The position numbers were made by a program, and so were the translations under genes. The notes below the pieces were generated by a model. That model was not told the DNA's origin. It saw only the letters and a list, made by a program, of their open reading frames with translations, and searched no databases. From Zygaena filipendulae (lineage: Eukaryota; Arthropoda; Insecta; Lepidoptera; Zygaenidae), in contig OU015661.1 of the NCBI GenBank assembly GCA_907165275.2, positions 9,493,501-9,557,500 on the forward strand: a stretch of 64,000 nucleotides of DNA, given 5' to 3'. Below, piece by piece: positions 36,301-45,498 of this stretch. Each line of letters opens with the position of its first letter. The stretch's first letter is position 1.

Positions 36301-37986
36301 TTAATTGGATTGAACAATAGGACAACTGAACGTTGTGATTACCTTCTCTCTGGACAATTGGAATAGATGCCTACTTACAAACGATGTAAACCGAATTATA
36401 TTATGAACTAGCTGGTCGCCGCGGTTTCACCTGCGTTAATTTCGGAGTTCTCGTGGGAATTCCGGGATAAAAAGTGCCCTTTATCCTTCTCTGTACTCCC
36501 GACTACATTACAGCTCAGGCAGATCAACTATTTTCGATACTTCCAACAGTTATCGGCATATTAATATTTGAATCAATTTACACAAAAACTTGACCAATTA
36601 TTTATTTAGGTACAGTACATAAAGCTTCCTCATGAATCAATCTATCTATTGGCGAAAACCGCACAAAAATCCGTTCATTAATTTCGGGTTTATCCCGATC
36701 AGACAGACTGACGCGGCGTGGAATTTGTTTTTTTTTTTCATTGTGAAACTTTTATCTTTTTAGGGTAAGCCGTGTTTTTCAAGCTCTTTGTATTAAACTA
36801 GATAATCTTCCACGGTTTCATCTGCATCGATTTCTAGATTCCATTATCGTTTTTTGTTATGCGATGAAAAGTACCCTACCTATATTTACTATTCCAAGCC
36901 TTAAATCTATCCATCAACTAGAAAAGACCCAAATTTCAAATGGCTGAAAAGATTTTCTTGAGCTCTCACGCTCTCGATTGTCTCACCTTTAAAAAAAAAA
37001 CTTAACCAAAATCGGTTCAGCCGTTTGGGAGTTACGATGCCATATAGAAACAGAAAAACTTCTAAACCCCTCTGTTAGCATCGGAAGTCAATAAATGAGG
37101 ACTTTTCTACCTTTTCAGAGACCTAGCGGCTCGCAACATTCTGATGGACGGTGCCGGTGTCCTCAAAGTGGCAGACTTCGGCCTGTCCAGGTCTGGCGTG
37201 TACGTTCACACTAGACCGAGGCCTGTGCCGCTCCGGTGGTTGGCGCCCGAAGCGATCATCCACTCGCAATACTGCAGCGCGAGTGACGTTTGGGCTTTCG
37301 GCATTCTTCTATGGGAAATCGCCACTTTAGGTGAGATGAAGGAAACTGTTTTTGAGTATTTTGTTAAAAAGAGGGGTTCAATTACGTACTGGGAGATTAG
37401 AAACCAGATCATTAAAGTTAATCTGTCATTGGGATACATTTTTTACCTCTTTAAACCGAATGCATTCAGTATAGTTGTAAACGAAAGCTTTTGGTGGTAT
37501 TTTAGTTCTTTACAGCCACAGAAATTATAAGGCACACAGATTATAGATCCCTGACTCTATACTTCTACATAAGTATCTCATAATCTTAGTTCCAGGGGTT
37601 CTTTTTGTGAGATTTTCTTTCACCTCCAAATACCTACCTCCAAATTGAATGGAGTCTTTTTCTACCATTATTTACATAAAATTTCAGGTGGTTTCCCGTA
37701 CGCTGAGCTGAGCAACCACCAAGTCCCGCCGTTCTTGGCCGGCGGTGGTCGCCTGCCGAAGCCGGCGAGAGCCTCGGCTCGGCTCTACCAGCTCATGGAG
37801 GAGTGCTGGTCCGAGGACCTGCGAGACAGGCCGACGTTCAAGGAGATAGTCGAGAAACTGACCGCGCAGCAACAACTTTACGTCGACTTGGATTGTGTGT
37901 TCCCGGAGGAGGACATCGCGGCGTTGAGCGATTACGATTTCGCTAATGGAAGTGGGAGTGGGAGTATTGTTGATATAGATCGGTGA
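27325..37986 (+). CDS. Receptor tyrosine kinase, cytoplasmic part (six exons, 5' incomplete)
   Basis: Membrane receptor kinase that phosphorylates tyrosines after ligand binding. Exons: 27325-27391, 27914-28070, 30578-30838, 32468-32663, 37119-37330 and 37688-37986, all with AG/GT borders and compatible phases, joining to 396 codons. Kinase motifs in order: glycine loop GSGAFGRVHA, catalytic lysine in VAAKML, helix-C glutamate in LGEIKML, catalytic loop HRDLAARN (split between exons 4 and 5), DFG in ADFGLSR, LAPEA, DVWAFGILLWEI, CW and RPTF. HRDLAARN is the receptor-tyrosine-kinase form. About 70 charged residues between RAARGRRKK and MREYALQV form a kinase insert, as in the FGFR/VEGFR/PDGFR/Torso group; the tail YVDLDC resembles the FGFR tail. 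The activation segment is about 4 residues shorter than in FGFR and has one Tyr (VYVHT). The introns hold many Helitrons and MITEs. Transmembrane and ligand-binding exons were not found upstream, so the exact receptor is unassigned. Confidence 0.9.
27572..27624. repeat. Perfect 20-bp hairpin in a kinase intron
   Basis: ATTGCAGGTGATTTGCTGTG (27572-27591) and its exact reverse complement (27605-27624) around a 13-base loop that can itself pair TATAG with CTATA. It lies in the first recognised kinase intron. Could be a tiny inverted-repeat element or a small-RNA hairpin. Confidence 0.6.
28121..28309 (-). repeat. Helitron-like element in kinase intron
   Basis: Starts CTAGCCCCGCAGTTTCACGC in plus orientation and ends 'ttcgcatttataataatta'. 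It abuts the next copy head to tail, and its 5' terminus lacks the TCCTAC start. Confidence 0.65.
28310..28499 (-). mobile_element. Helitron-like element, full length, in kinase intron
   Basis: 190 bp. In plus orientation A|CTAGCTGTGCCCCGCGG at one end and ATTAGTAGGA|T at the other, i.e. TCCTACTAAT...CTAG with A and T flanks on the minus strand. Confidence 0.7.
29155..29478. mobile_element. CRE-bearing foldback element, copy d (complete)
   Basis: A 324-bp inverted-repeat element in a kinase intron. Ends GGGATGTTGACTA and TAGTCAACATGCCC; arms carry 'tagtccgtcagttag' against 'ctacaaaacggacta' and 'agacacgtattttttgc' against 'aaaaaatacgtgtccaat'. Two TGACGTCA palindromes lie near the centre (about 29301 and 29346). 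Best representative of the family in the window. Confidence 0.75.
30085..30313 (-). repeat. Helitron-like fragments in kinase intron, minus strand
   Basis: 'agctgtcccccgcgttttca' (3' end) is followed by a second partial 3' module ('ttcccgagggaattccggga') and 'aaaatccgttcagcagtttc', so one copy has been inserted into or recombined with another. Confidence 0.5.
30314..30471 (+). repeat. Helitron-like element in kinase intron, plus strand
   Basis: 'ctctgaaacggctggaccg' through 'attctgcgggaattccg' to CACGCGGGTGAAACCGCGGG and GCGCAGCTAG|T. It ends 106 bases before the third recognised kinase exon. Confidence 0.6.
31480..31708. mobile_element. Inverted-repeat DNA element, copy 2
   Basis: Ends GCCCTTATTCACTATGACC and GGTCAAAGTGAATAAG, the same termini as 18630-19282, around a shorter centre. 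In a kinase intron. Confidence 0.55.
31926..32142 (+). mobile_element. Helitron-like element, nearly full length
   Basis: Starts ATACTAATATTATAAAGAGG and ends with an imperfect hairpin (CCGCGAGTGAAACCCCAAGG) and GACAGCTAG|T. Defines the subfamily with 'gggggcaatttctggatcta'. In a kinase intron. Confidence 0.65.
32318..32425 (-). repeat. LINE 3'-tail fragment (minus strand)
   Basis: 'gaatcaaatatactttattg' followed by CACACACAGTACA; in reverse this is an AATAAAGTATATTTGATTC tail such as lepidopteran LINEs carry. It lies 40 bases before a kinase exon. Confidence 0.4.
32790..32945 (+). repeat. Helitron-like element in kinase intron
   Basis: 'aattttgtatatacatggtc', 'gaattcctgcaggatctcc', then CCGCGGGGAACAGCTAG|T. 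The hairpin is half deleted. Confidence 0.55.
33290..33540. repeat. Interspersed repeat with a GCTGACCCGACAAACGT end
   Basis: The start CCAGCTGACCCGACAAACGT and the far end 'ccattctcaaacgatgcgct' with 'tatttacatag' form a layout I associate with a common insect repeat. The superfamily is unknown to me. Confidence 0.35.
34045..34199 (+). promoter_or_regulatory. Promoter-like segment with a short open frame, inside a kinase intron
   Basis: TATATTTA (34045-34052) is followed 26 bases on by TCAAGTT, close to the arthropod initiator TCAGT, downstream of a GC-rich patch (33960-34040). An ATG at 34140 opens a 19-codon frame (MYSSYQSAWRYSLAMFFAF, then stop at 34197-34199). A repeat (TTAACCGACTTCC) begins a few bases later and may have cut off a first exon. 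Could be chance. Confidence 0.3.
34206..35107. repeat. 'ACCGACTTCC' interspersed element with internal tandem duplication
   Basis: Starts TTAACCGACTTCCAAAAAGG and closes with TTAAAACCGACTTCCAAAAA. A ~260-base unit is present at about 34318-34560 and again at about 34580-34835 ('gatctgatgatgggatcttg', 'gtggaactgatgatgaagac', 'accacagatggtcatc'), with a third partial unit near 34915. Minus-strand open frames repeat with it. A remnant of the same start occurs at 43788-43825. Confidence 0.55.
35141..35420. mobile_element. MITE with perfect 77-bp inverted repeats
   Basis: The left arm (35141-35217), AAAAATAACAACATACCGAT...CTACCACTAAT, is repeated exactly in reverse at the right (about 35347-35423), and a weaker GGTGACAAGCC pairing continues inward. 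The centre is about 100 bases with no coding. The identity of the arms implies recent origin or arm conversion. Target duplication not resolved. In a kinase intron. Confidence 0.7.
35628..35839 (+). mobile_element. Helitron-like element, full length
   Basis: 212 bp. A|TCCTTACATAATATTATAAA at the start, 'catgcggttttcaccgatag' inside, CCGCGAGTGAAAACGCGGAG and GACAGCTAG|T at the end. Same subfamily as the one split by the hAT. Confidence 0.65.
36408..36740 (-). repeat. Helitron-like element, minus strand, long subfamily
   Basis: Begins A|CTAGCTGGTCGCCGCGG, then 'ggaattccgggataaaaagt', 'acacaaaaacttgaccaatt' and 'ccgatcagacagactgacgc' as at 23900-24025. In the long intron before the HRD exon. 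Confidence 0.55.
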
Positions 37987-38068
37987 CAGATGAAGGGAGA
38001 GTGTGTTCACGATCGACATCACAGTGTGTTTCCACTTTATCCTGTGATCCAACTTTAGTTTACTTATA

Positions 38069-38561
38069 CAACGTGTTAATGAATTAACTGAAAACCTGAT
38101 ACACCCCATTTAAAAAAATAAACAATAATATGATTAAAATATATTTTATGTCGAAAAAATGTATACTTTAAAAGTTATTCAACATTAGTTTGGAGGTGAC
38201 CTATCTACGAAATTCCAAGCGCTACGCCCGCGCCAACCCGTTCGAATTTTTTCTGCGGGCGGCGTACGCGCCTAATATTTATTTATTTATTTCTTTATTT
38301 ATTTATTTATTTAAACTTTATGCACATCATGGTACAAAAGGCGGACTTATAATGCCACAGTGGCATTCTCTGCCAGTCAACTTTCAGGTAGTATAGAGAG
38401 CTCACTTGGCGGTAATATTGTACTACAGATAATTTAGACATGGACTAGTAAAAATTAAAAAAATATAACCTATATTAAAATTTAAAACATAATGCGATCC
38501 ATTCGCTAGTCGTTTCTGTGCAAACTAATTTCTAGTTTTCAGTTAATTCATTAACACGTTG
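38069..38561. mobile_element. Inverted-repeat MITE with TA duplication, copy B, in the kinase 3' region
   Basis: Same 27-base ends as 20546-20892, starting CAACGTGTTAATGAATTAAC, with TA on both sides (38067-38068 and 38562-38563). It begins 82 bases after the kinase stop codon. About 130 bases (38275-38405) are foreign: (TTTA)n then 'cacatcatggtacaaaagg', in reverse a LINE 3' end with an (AAAT)n tail. AATAAA within the MITE (near 38117) is the first canonical polyadenylation signal after the gene. Confidence 0.75.
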
Positions 38562-38564
38562 TAT

Positions 38565-38784
38565 AAGACTTGTTGTCCGCGCATTCGTCCGCGTTAATTT
38601 CAGAGTTCCCGTCGGAATTACGGTATAAAAAGAACCCTGTATCCTGCTCTGTATCCCTGACAACCTATATGTAAAATTTAATGCTGATCGGTTGAGTAGA
38701 TACTTAGATAGGTAGGTAAACCGTGAAAACGTCACAAACAGACAAACAAACTCACATTTGCATTTATAATAATATGTTAGGATA
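38565..38784 (-). repeat. Helitron-like element, minus strand
   Basis: Degraded 3' end ('gacttgttgtccgcgcattc') through 'gctgatcggttgagtagata' to 'catttataataatatgttag'. Directly follows MITE copy B. Confidence 0.5.
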
Positions 38785-38959
38785 GTACGAATTAAAATTA
38801 TTAATTATTAATTCAGTTAAGACACGTACAGACAAATGCTACTTCGGTTCCACCTTCATTTCGTAATAGGGGATTGAAAATGCGATTCCCTTCCTAAAAA
38901 TGAAATTATTCGAACTCGATATGAGACAGATAATGTCTCTTTTGAATTTTACGTTAGTT

Positions 38960-39175
38960 TACAGTTGAATATAGATAAGCAGAAGTGGGTTAACCCACAC
39001 TGGAGAATTTTTTAGTAAATCGTGTTTTAAAATTATAGCGCCGTTTTGTGTTAACAATTTTTTATATTTAACATTTTGTTGGTACTTAAACAATGTAATA
39101 AGGTGAACACAATTAAAAAAACTCTCAACAAAACTTAATTTTGTGGGTTAACATGTTGATGCTTATCGGAGTCCA
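38960..39175. repeat. Inverted-repeat element with GTTAAC ends, copy 1
   Basis: 'atagataagcagaagtgggt', then TTAACCCACACTGGAGAA, a middle with 'aacaatgtaataaggtgaac', and 'gtgggttaacatgttgatgc'. It matches, in reverse, the copies at 54765-54962 and 59290-59585. Confidence 0.55.
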
Positions 39176-40308
39176 ATTTAATTGTAGCTTTTATGATAGA
39201 CATTCTTCATAATTTTTTTTTACTTATGTTATTTAAGAGCAATGAATCATTGGTTACTTTGCTCTTTTACGAACGGATTCGGCTACAAAAGAGTCACGTG
39301 AAAGATTTTCGTATGCATAATGTGTTGTACCTAACCTAAGATATTTTAATTAGGCATCTAATTTATTAAAGAAAAATCATAATTTAATTATTGTAAAAAA
39401 TTACCACCTGAACATTTTGCACTGTATTTATAAATTATATGGATTTTTTTAAAGGTTTTTTTTTTATTCCTCTTCAGGATAAGTAATTGGGTAATACCTA
39501 CAACGGGTGATGTACACTTTTGTCGGTGTTTTATCTTTAATTAACTACTTATACTACAGTAATAAGTATCAACGACTAAGAAAAGTGGTTAAATTAAATA
39601 TTTCTGGAGTTGACTGTACATAGGTACGCTTCAAGTTACTGGTGATCTACTAAATAGAATAAACGTAAGATTTTTGTCTAATTTATCGTAATAAGTCGTC
39701 TGTATATAGTCAGGTTTATTTTACAATTTTTGTATTTTTACTCGCTAAGATAAATACAATTACAGACTACGGAGTAAGTAATCAAAATTAAACAAAAGAC
39801 CCAACGAAATACTCGTAGAAGTAGGTTGGCTCCACAGAGTACTTTTTAATATCTGAAAGTTGGCTCCTTTTGGCATCGCGTAAACGTTAGCGTTATTTTA
39901 AACTCTATTTATTCAAACAATAAAGTCGTTTTTGCAATTATAATGCTTATAATGACTAGTTTTTATTGCGCGCTTCACTACACAAAGCGGCTTATGGAAT
40001 TATGAATATCGATACTCTCTTTGTGTAATCACAAAATTAATTTCCTTGAAGGAAAATTAATTGAGCGTCAAAGGAACGACCGCTTCATTCAATACCTCCG
40101 AACTTCAGCAGAAAAGTAATCATAATGGTGTACATAGTTTAATAAATTAGAAAAAAAATGTCTGACAAAAAACTTAATATCTTAAGATTATAAAGAAAGT
40201 AATTTATTTTTAATTCAACTTAATTAGGTTTTTTTTTTGCTTCGTCGATTTTTATTAGAATCCTCCCGAAATAACTTCTTTCCTAAACATTAGCGTTGTT
40301 TGTTGCAG

Positions 40309-40940
40309 TGTTTTACTTTCACGAAGCAATGGTCATAACGTTGTTAACGAAACTTGTCGCCAGCCACTGGCCCGATCCAGACAACGATCCGTTAGTGTTC
40401 ATCGCTAACCCTGTCGAGTCCGACATGCCGGGCCACTGGTTACCGCTGAGCATCGTCAAGGTGATGCTGGAAGGGAAGACATCGCTTCCAACAACAACGG
40501 CCGTTCCAACAACGACGGGTAAAGCTTTAACGGAGAAGTTGTTGCTATCGAAACGACCTAGAACCCAACCGCCGACCACTAAGGCCACAGAACCGGTTAC
40601 CGACCCACCAACTCCTACGGAAAGAATAGATCCTCCTCCACCACCTACCGAAGCTCCGACGACACCGAAAACAACCGAACCAACAACACAGGCAAAAATA
40701 GAACCAACAACAGCATCCATAACGGAACCAACAACAGCATCCACAACAGAACCAACAACAGAAGCAACAACAGCATCCACAACAGAACCAACAACAGAAG
40801 CAACAACAGCATCCACAACAGAAGCAACAACAGCATCCACAACCGAAGCAACAACAGTATCGACAACAGAAGCGACAACAGAACTAACAACTACTAAAAG
40901 GCGAAGAAAAGAAAAAGATGCACATGACAATATGACTTAG
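40309..40940 (+). CDS. Secreted Thr-rich mucin-like protein, paralogue 1
   Basis: Function unknown. The exon follows a TTGTTGCAG acceptor and begins TG, so an A ending a 5' exon would make the ATG: MFYFHEAMVITLLTKLVAS would be the signal peptide and the protein about 210 aa. A second in-frame ATG (MVITLLTKLVAS) is an alternative start. Residues ~20-55 are HWPDPDNDPLVFIANPVESD followed by MPGHWLPLSIVKVMLEG, nearly identical to the neighbour at 42909. Pro/Thr-rich sequence with EPTTEATTASTT repeats follows, a likely O-glycosylation region. The end is TTKRRRKEKDAHDNMT. No transmembrane segment beyond the signal. Lepidopteran mucin-like proteins occur in cuticle, gut lining and silk, but nothing here picks among them. 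The upstream exon was not located. Confidence 0.75.
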
Positions 40941-40980
40941 CGTTTAACTATTTTGTAAAACATAACAATAGGTTTGTATC

Positions 40981-41180
40981 CGGGGTATGAAAATCCGTAT
41001 TCTATTCAGTCCGTCTTGTAGATTAATAAACAGTAATAGACCCGTATTTTTTTATTTTTCAACTCATTGAAAAAATACTAAGATAAAACGCATTAAAGTT
41101 TAGGAGTGGGAGCTTTTGACGTCACATAACGTACCTACCAGACTGTAGCACTGTAACACAGACTGCTCTTCCGTGAAATG
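40981..41180. repeat. CRE-bearing foldback element, copy e (partial)
   Basis: 'cagtccgtcttgtagatta', 'agacccgtatttttttat', 'gcattaaagtttagg' and TTTTGACGTCAC. Half of the inverted repeat; begins about 40 bases after the mucin-like stop codon. Confidence 0.55.
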
Positions 41181-41207
41181 TTTAGTGCAGGCATGGAATA
41201 TTATCTA

Positions 41208-41290
41208 CTAGCTGTTCCCTGCAGTTTCACCAGCATTAATTTCGAAGTTCCCGCGGGAATTCCGGGACAGAAAATACCCTATCTCATTAT
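41208..41290 (-). repeat. Helitron-like 3' fragment, minus strand
   Basis: CTAGCTGTTCCCTGCAG then 'gggaattccgggacagaaaa'. Confidence 0.5.
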
Positions 41291-41374
41291 TTTAAAGTAG
41301 GTGTCCGTTTCTCAGCCGTCGGATGGAGCCCGCTTGAGGGGTGGGCTGGGTGCGCTGACGATTGCCCAGTAGCA

Positions 41375-41600
41375 TTTTTTTTTTATGTCACAGGGGGCAA
41401 ACGGGCAAGTGGTACACCTGATGGTGATTATCGCCGCCCATAAACATCTACAACACCAGAAGGCTTGCAGGTGCGTTGCCAACCTGGAATGGGAATAGGA
41501 ACTTAGGCTTTCAAGTGGGGCTGCCGGAACACACCGCTATGTGCTTGGCGACAGATTTGCAACTTGAAGGTGGTAGCTAGCCAGCCGGGCACTAGAGAGC
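41375..41600 (-). mobile_element. Poly(A) retroposon with CATAGGGGGC-type tail, copy 1
   Basis: A T-run followed by ATGTCACAGGGGGCAAACGG, 'aagtggtacacctgatggt' and 'aacaccagaaggcttgcagg'. The same sequence recurs at 45499-45700, 48021-48255 and (tip only) about 53565-53610, always with the T-run first, so each is the polyadenylated 3' end of a minus-strand insertion. Confidence 0.6.
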
Positions 41601-41745
41601 GCCCTACCACCATGCTATGGTTTCCTCACGATGTTTTCCTTCACCGACAGCTCAAGCTCATTGTTAGGGTTTGAACCTACGCCTTGCGGCGTTTGATCCG
41701 AACGCACTAATCACTGAGCTATCATCGCTGTTAGATACCATAGTA
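41601..41745 (-). mobile_element. tRNA-derived SINE, minus strand
   Basis: Minus strand: GATGATAGCTCAGTGATTAG (A-box), AGGTTCAAACCCT (B-box), then 'gtgaaggaaaacatcgtgag', a typical body sequence of lepidopteran SINEs. Confidence 0.6.
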
Positions 41746-41749
41746 CTCA

Positions 41750-42000
41750 TAATATTATAAGACAAAGTAGTCAGATCGGCGGCGTCTGTCTGACGATTGA
41801 GAGGCGAACCCTCAATACTTGTTACTACGTGTGTTGTAATTTTGTGTTGTGTCAAATATATGTCGATAATGCGTAGTACCAATGCAAGATTTCATGATAA
41901 TCGGTTGAGCCGCTCAGTTCAAAATCCGTTCAGTAGTTTTTGAGCGGAAGCGACTTCATATTGTACTTTGTATACTGAATATATACACTACAGATATAAA
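41750..42000 (-). repeat. Helitron-like remnants
   Basis: 'cataatattataagacaaag', 'caagatttcatgataatcgg' and 'aaaatccgttcagtagtttt' in fragmented order; no intact ends. Confidence 0.35.
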
Positions 42001-42908
42001 TACATAATATACTTTAGAATAGCTGTGAATCCTAATATTTCCAAATAAGAAATGTTTCAAAAATATTACTAATATTTTAAGTGCAAATTACAGGATAATA
42101 TTTTTTACAAATTTCTATTCAAAATGCGATGTTTTAGAAATGATAAATAGTAATAAATGAAAACGACCATGCGAGCTCTTATAATATATTTTCGAAAGTA
42201 AAAGCAAATAACAAAATAGTTTTATAGCATGATCGGAAAATTTAAAATTATTTAAAGAAACAGGTTCAAAAAATTACTAGAATGACGTTATACAGCTACC
42301 TATGAATTGTCATCCAAACTAAATGTGTACATAGAAAATTTCAGCTCAATCGTGGCAAAATTGCGTGGCAAAATTCAACCCGTACAAACATACATACATT
42401 GCAAGTTAAATACCTAAAAGCTTTTAAAAATATCAAAAGACAAAACAGAAATTATGCGTAGGTACCTATTGTTTCCAATGTCTTTAAATGTAAAGAATTT
42501 TAATGCAAATCATCCAATTCTGTCTCTGATGTCGTTGAATAATTTAATCGATTCTGAATTTTTTTATTACAAAAAAACGATAAAAACAACCATAAAATGT
42601 TAAGCTCAATTTCACTCAGGACGTCTGTAGGTATACAAAAAAATCTTATATTTTAGGTTACCTAATTTGTTTCAAATATCGTAACAGAATTTCAATGTAA
42701 TTTATGAATTATAATAATAATCAAAGTAACATTGAAAAACATGCGGAGAAAAGCAAATTTTTCAAATAAGTCGATCTATTATAGAGAAGACAAAGTATGT
42801 TATCACATTCTATGCTTCTTAAATTATTGTGTATTTTAAACTGTTTTAAAAAAAATGCGTCTCAGTTTATTCATAAATATCTTTCCAATTTTCGTTTTTT
42901 TTTTTCAG

Positions 42909-43717
42909 TGCTGTTAAAAATAATTATTTTAACTATCATAATCACTCATGTTGCTGAAACAACTAAAGGAGCAGAATGGCCCGATCCTGATAAAGATCCG
43001 CTTATATTCATAGCAAATCCTATAGAAGCTAGCATGCCTGGCCACTGGCTGCCATTGAGTATAGTGAAAATTATACTTGAAGGAACACCGATTGCATCTT
43101 CAACGCCAAGAAAATTACTTCTCAAATTAGAAAAGAGAACAACTACATCTACAACAACAACCACAACAGAAGCTACGACAACTACAATACCAACGACGAC
43201 TACTATTTGCACGTCCACAACAAAACCTACGTCTACCCACACCACAACAACAACTCCCACAACAACGACCACTCCCACAACAACGACAACTCCCACCACA
43301 ACAACTCCCACAATAACAACAACTCCCACAACAACGACAACTCCCACCACAGCAATGCCCAGCACAACAACCCCTACCACTACAACAACTCCTACTACTA
43401 CAACAACCCCTACCACTACAACGACTCCTACTACTACAACAACCCCTACTACTACAACAAACCCTACTACTACAACGACCCCTACTACTACAACAACACC
43501 TACTACTACAACGACCCCTACTACTACAACAACACCTACTACTACAATAACACCTACTACTACAACAACACCTACTACTACAACAACACCTACTACTACA
43601 ACAACACCTACTACTACAACAACACCTACTACTACAACAACGACAACAACACCGTCAACAACGACAAAAAGGAGAAAGAGAAAGAGGATACACGATACTC
43701 ATGATAACATGACGTAG
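42909..43717 (+). CDS. Secreted Thr-rich mucin-like protein, paralogue 2
   Basis: Function unknown; tandem paralogue of the gene at 40309. The exon follows a strong acceptor (T-run, TTTTCAG) and begins TG, so its start codon would also be split as A|TG. The product would be about 269 aa with signal peptide MLLKIIILTIIITHVAETTK. The conserved block is EWPDPDKDPLIFIANPIEAS followed by MPGHWLPLSIVKIILEG. The middle is almost pure Thr with Pro: a (PTTTT)n tract of 15-bp units, CCTACTACTACAACA-like, from about 43240 to 43640. The end is TTKRRKRKRIHDTHDNMT. The conserved ends with a freely varying middle suggest the ends carry the function. An in-frame upstream ATG at 42797 would need read-through of the polypyrimidine tract and is less likely. 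Confidence 0.75.
43240..43645 (+). repeat. In-frame 15-bp coding minisatellite
   Basis: About 27 units encoding Pro-Thr4. The proximal part uses CCCACAACAACGACAACT-type codons, the distal part CCTACTACTACAACAACA, so the array grew in at least two phases. Expected to vary in length between individuals. Confidence 0.85.
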
Positions 43718-43787
43718 TTTTTTTAATAGATTGTTAAGCTTATGAAATTATGCTATAAAACTCCGCTATTTAACATTGGTTTTATTT

Positions 43788-44540
43788 TTTAACCGACTTC
43801 CCAAAAAGGAGGAGGTTCTCAATTCGACGAGTAAGTTTTTTTTAATGTTTGTTACCTCATACCTTTTATTATTTCCTTAGGTTTCACTCATGTTCCCTGG
43901 TGAACTCTTTGTACCGGGATTAAATGTATTCTCTGTGTTAATCTAGATCAAAACTACTGTGCCTACTTACACTTAAGTATATCAAAAAGAGGTAGCTTGT
44001 GAGCTAGGATGTGGAGGATAATATCTGTAACTAGGTACTGAATCGATTGTCAAAATTTGTTCACTGATATAAACCTGAAGCTACTAATCTTTTTTTTCAC
44101 AACAAACCGTTCCTGAGGTAGTTCAAAAAATCACGCAAATGAAACTACAGGTAACAAGCTATTTAGTTACTAGTAATTTAAGTAATTACTATTAACTAAA
44201 TAGCTCGTAATTTCTAATAGCTAGTAATTTCTCTATCTACTATAGTCAGTACCTTTTCTGCCACTTGGAACCAGCCCAGTGACACTTCATACAAATGAAC
44301 TGATTCAAGTAGGTACTATCCCACAAGAAAAGACGGCCGTCTTGTAACAAGTGTTGTGCGTGTGTGCCTTTCTTAAGGTTGACAGCAAGCACACTGACAG
44401 TCCTGTCAGTGAATAACTATTACATGCAGATTCTACAAGTGACAAATTTTTGTCGGAATTTACCAAAAAACTTTCGCGGAGTATGAGAAGATATGAAATT
44501 GGTGGGAGGTCGAGAGAGACGCTTCTTTATATATTCTTAA
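43788..44540. other. Repeat remnants after the mucin-like pair
   Basis: Starts with TTAACCGACTTCCCAAAAAG (as at 34206). No gene was recognised in the rest. An AT-rich hairpin lies near 44157-44205 (GCTATTTAGTTACTAG against AACTAAATAGC). Confidence 0.4.
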
Positions 44541-44593
44541 TTCTTTGCTCAGGACTTCGAAATAAACACGGGTGCAACCACGGGGAACAGCTA
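44541..44593 (+). repeat. Helitron-like 3' fragment
   Basis: 'gacttcgaaataaacacggg', then GTGCAACCACGGGG and AACAGCTA. Confidence 0.4.
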
Positions 44594-45498
44594 TACCTCT
44601 CGATTCTTTAAGTAGGTATACATACAACAAGTATAAAAATTAAAAACCATAGATTAAAGTTCAAAATAAACACTTAATTCTTGACAAGTGAATTTAGAGT
44701 CGGCTTGATTACCACACGGCAAGTTCTCAACGAATTCCATGGCGTCTTATTTTATTGTTTATTTAGCGGCAACTTTTCACTGTTATCTCTGTCTTGTCTC
44801 TTGGGATCCCTGATAAAGGACTGCCGTGTCGGGCGCCTAGCTATGTGTGGCCGGCAAACGGGAGGAACGTGCAGGACCCTTGGTTTTTGTTTTGCTTTTT
44901 TTTTCAACTACCTACTCAAACTAGGCGCCACCCCCTCCTTAATATCATTGCGCTGCCCGCTATAAAAAATAATAACTTTTGAGATATTTAATTTTGTAGA
45001 ATTAATATTTAATAAAGTGAAAATACTGTTTTCTTTAAGAAAGTCTACTCTATAACAAATGATTATAAACAAGAAGTTTAATTTTACCGCTTAAAATTAC
45101 TATTTCTGGCACTTTTTCGTTTAAACTTTTTGCTGTATCAAGTTTTAATTCTGCAGAATTATCATACAAAAATTTACACTTTACATAAGTATTTTACCGT
45201 CAAATATAAAAGAAGTTATCAATAGGGATAATAATTTTATTTATATCGGTCGTTTTATGCGAGTAAGTACCTATATGAGATAAGAAGTGCGCCTTTACGT
45301 TTTGTATGAAGTCTTTTGAGCGAATCACAATATCGTATGTAAGTAATATGATGGATAACCATAGTGGTTACAAGTGATACCTTTAGGAAATGAAGAAAAA
45401 CAATTTTGTGAAATATTTTGGAGGCTTTGATGTTAAAGTTACAAAAAAACACCATCAAAATGCAAAATGGTATACTGTGTATTGAGTACCTACAATTT

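Noticed and set aside
40319..43704. Val/Leu-rich minus-strand frames and an Asn/Tyr/His-rich plus-strand frame over the mucin-like exons
   Set aside because: Shadow translations of the Thr/Pro repeat; the plus-strand frame with the conserved blocks at both ends in two paralogues is clearly the real one.
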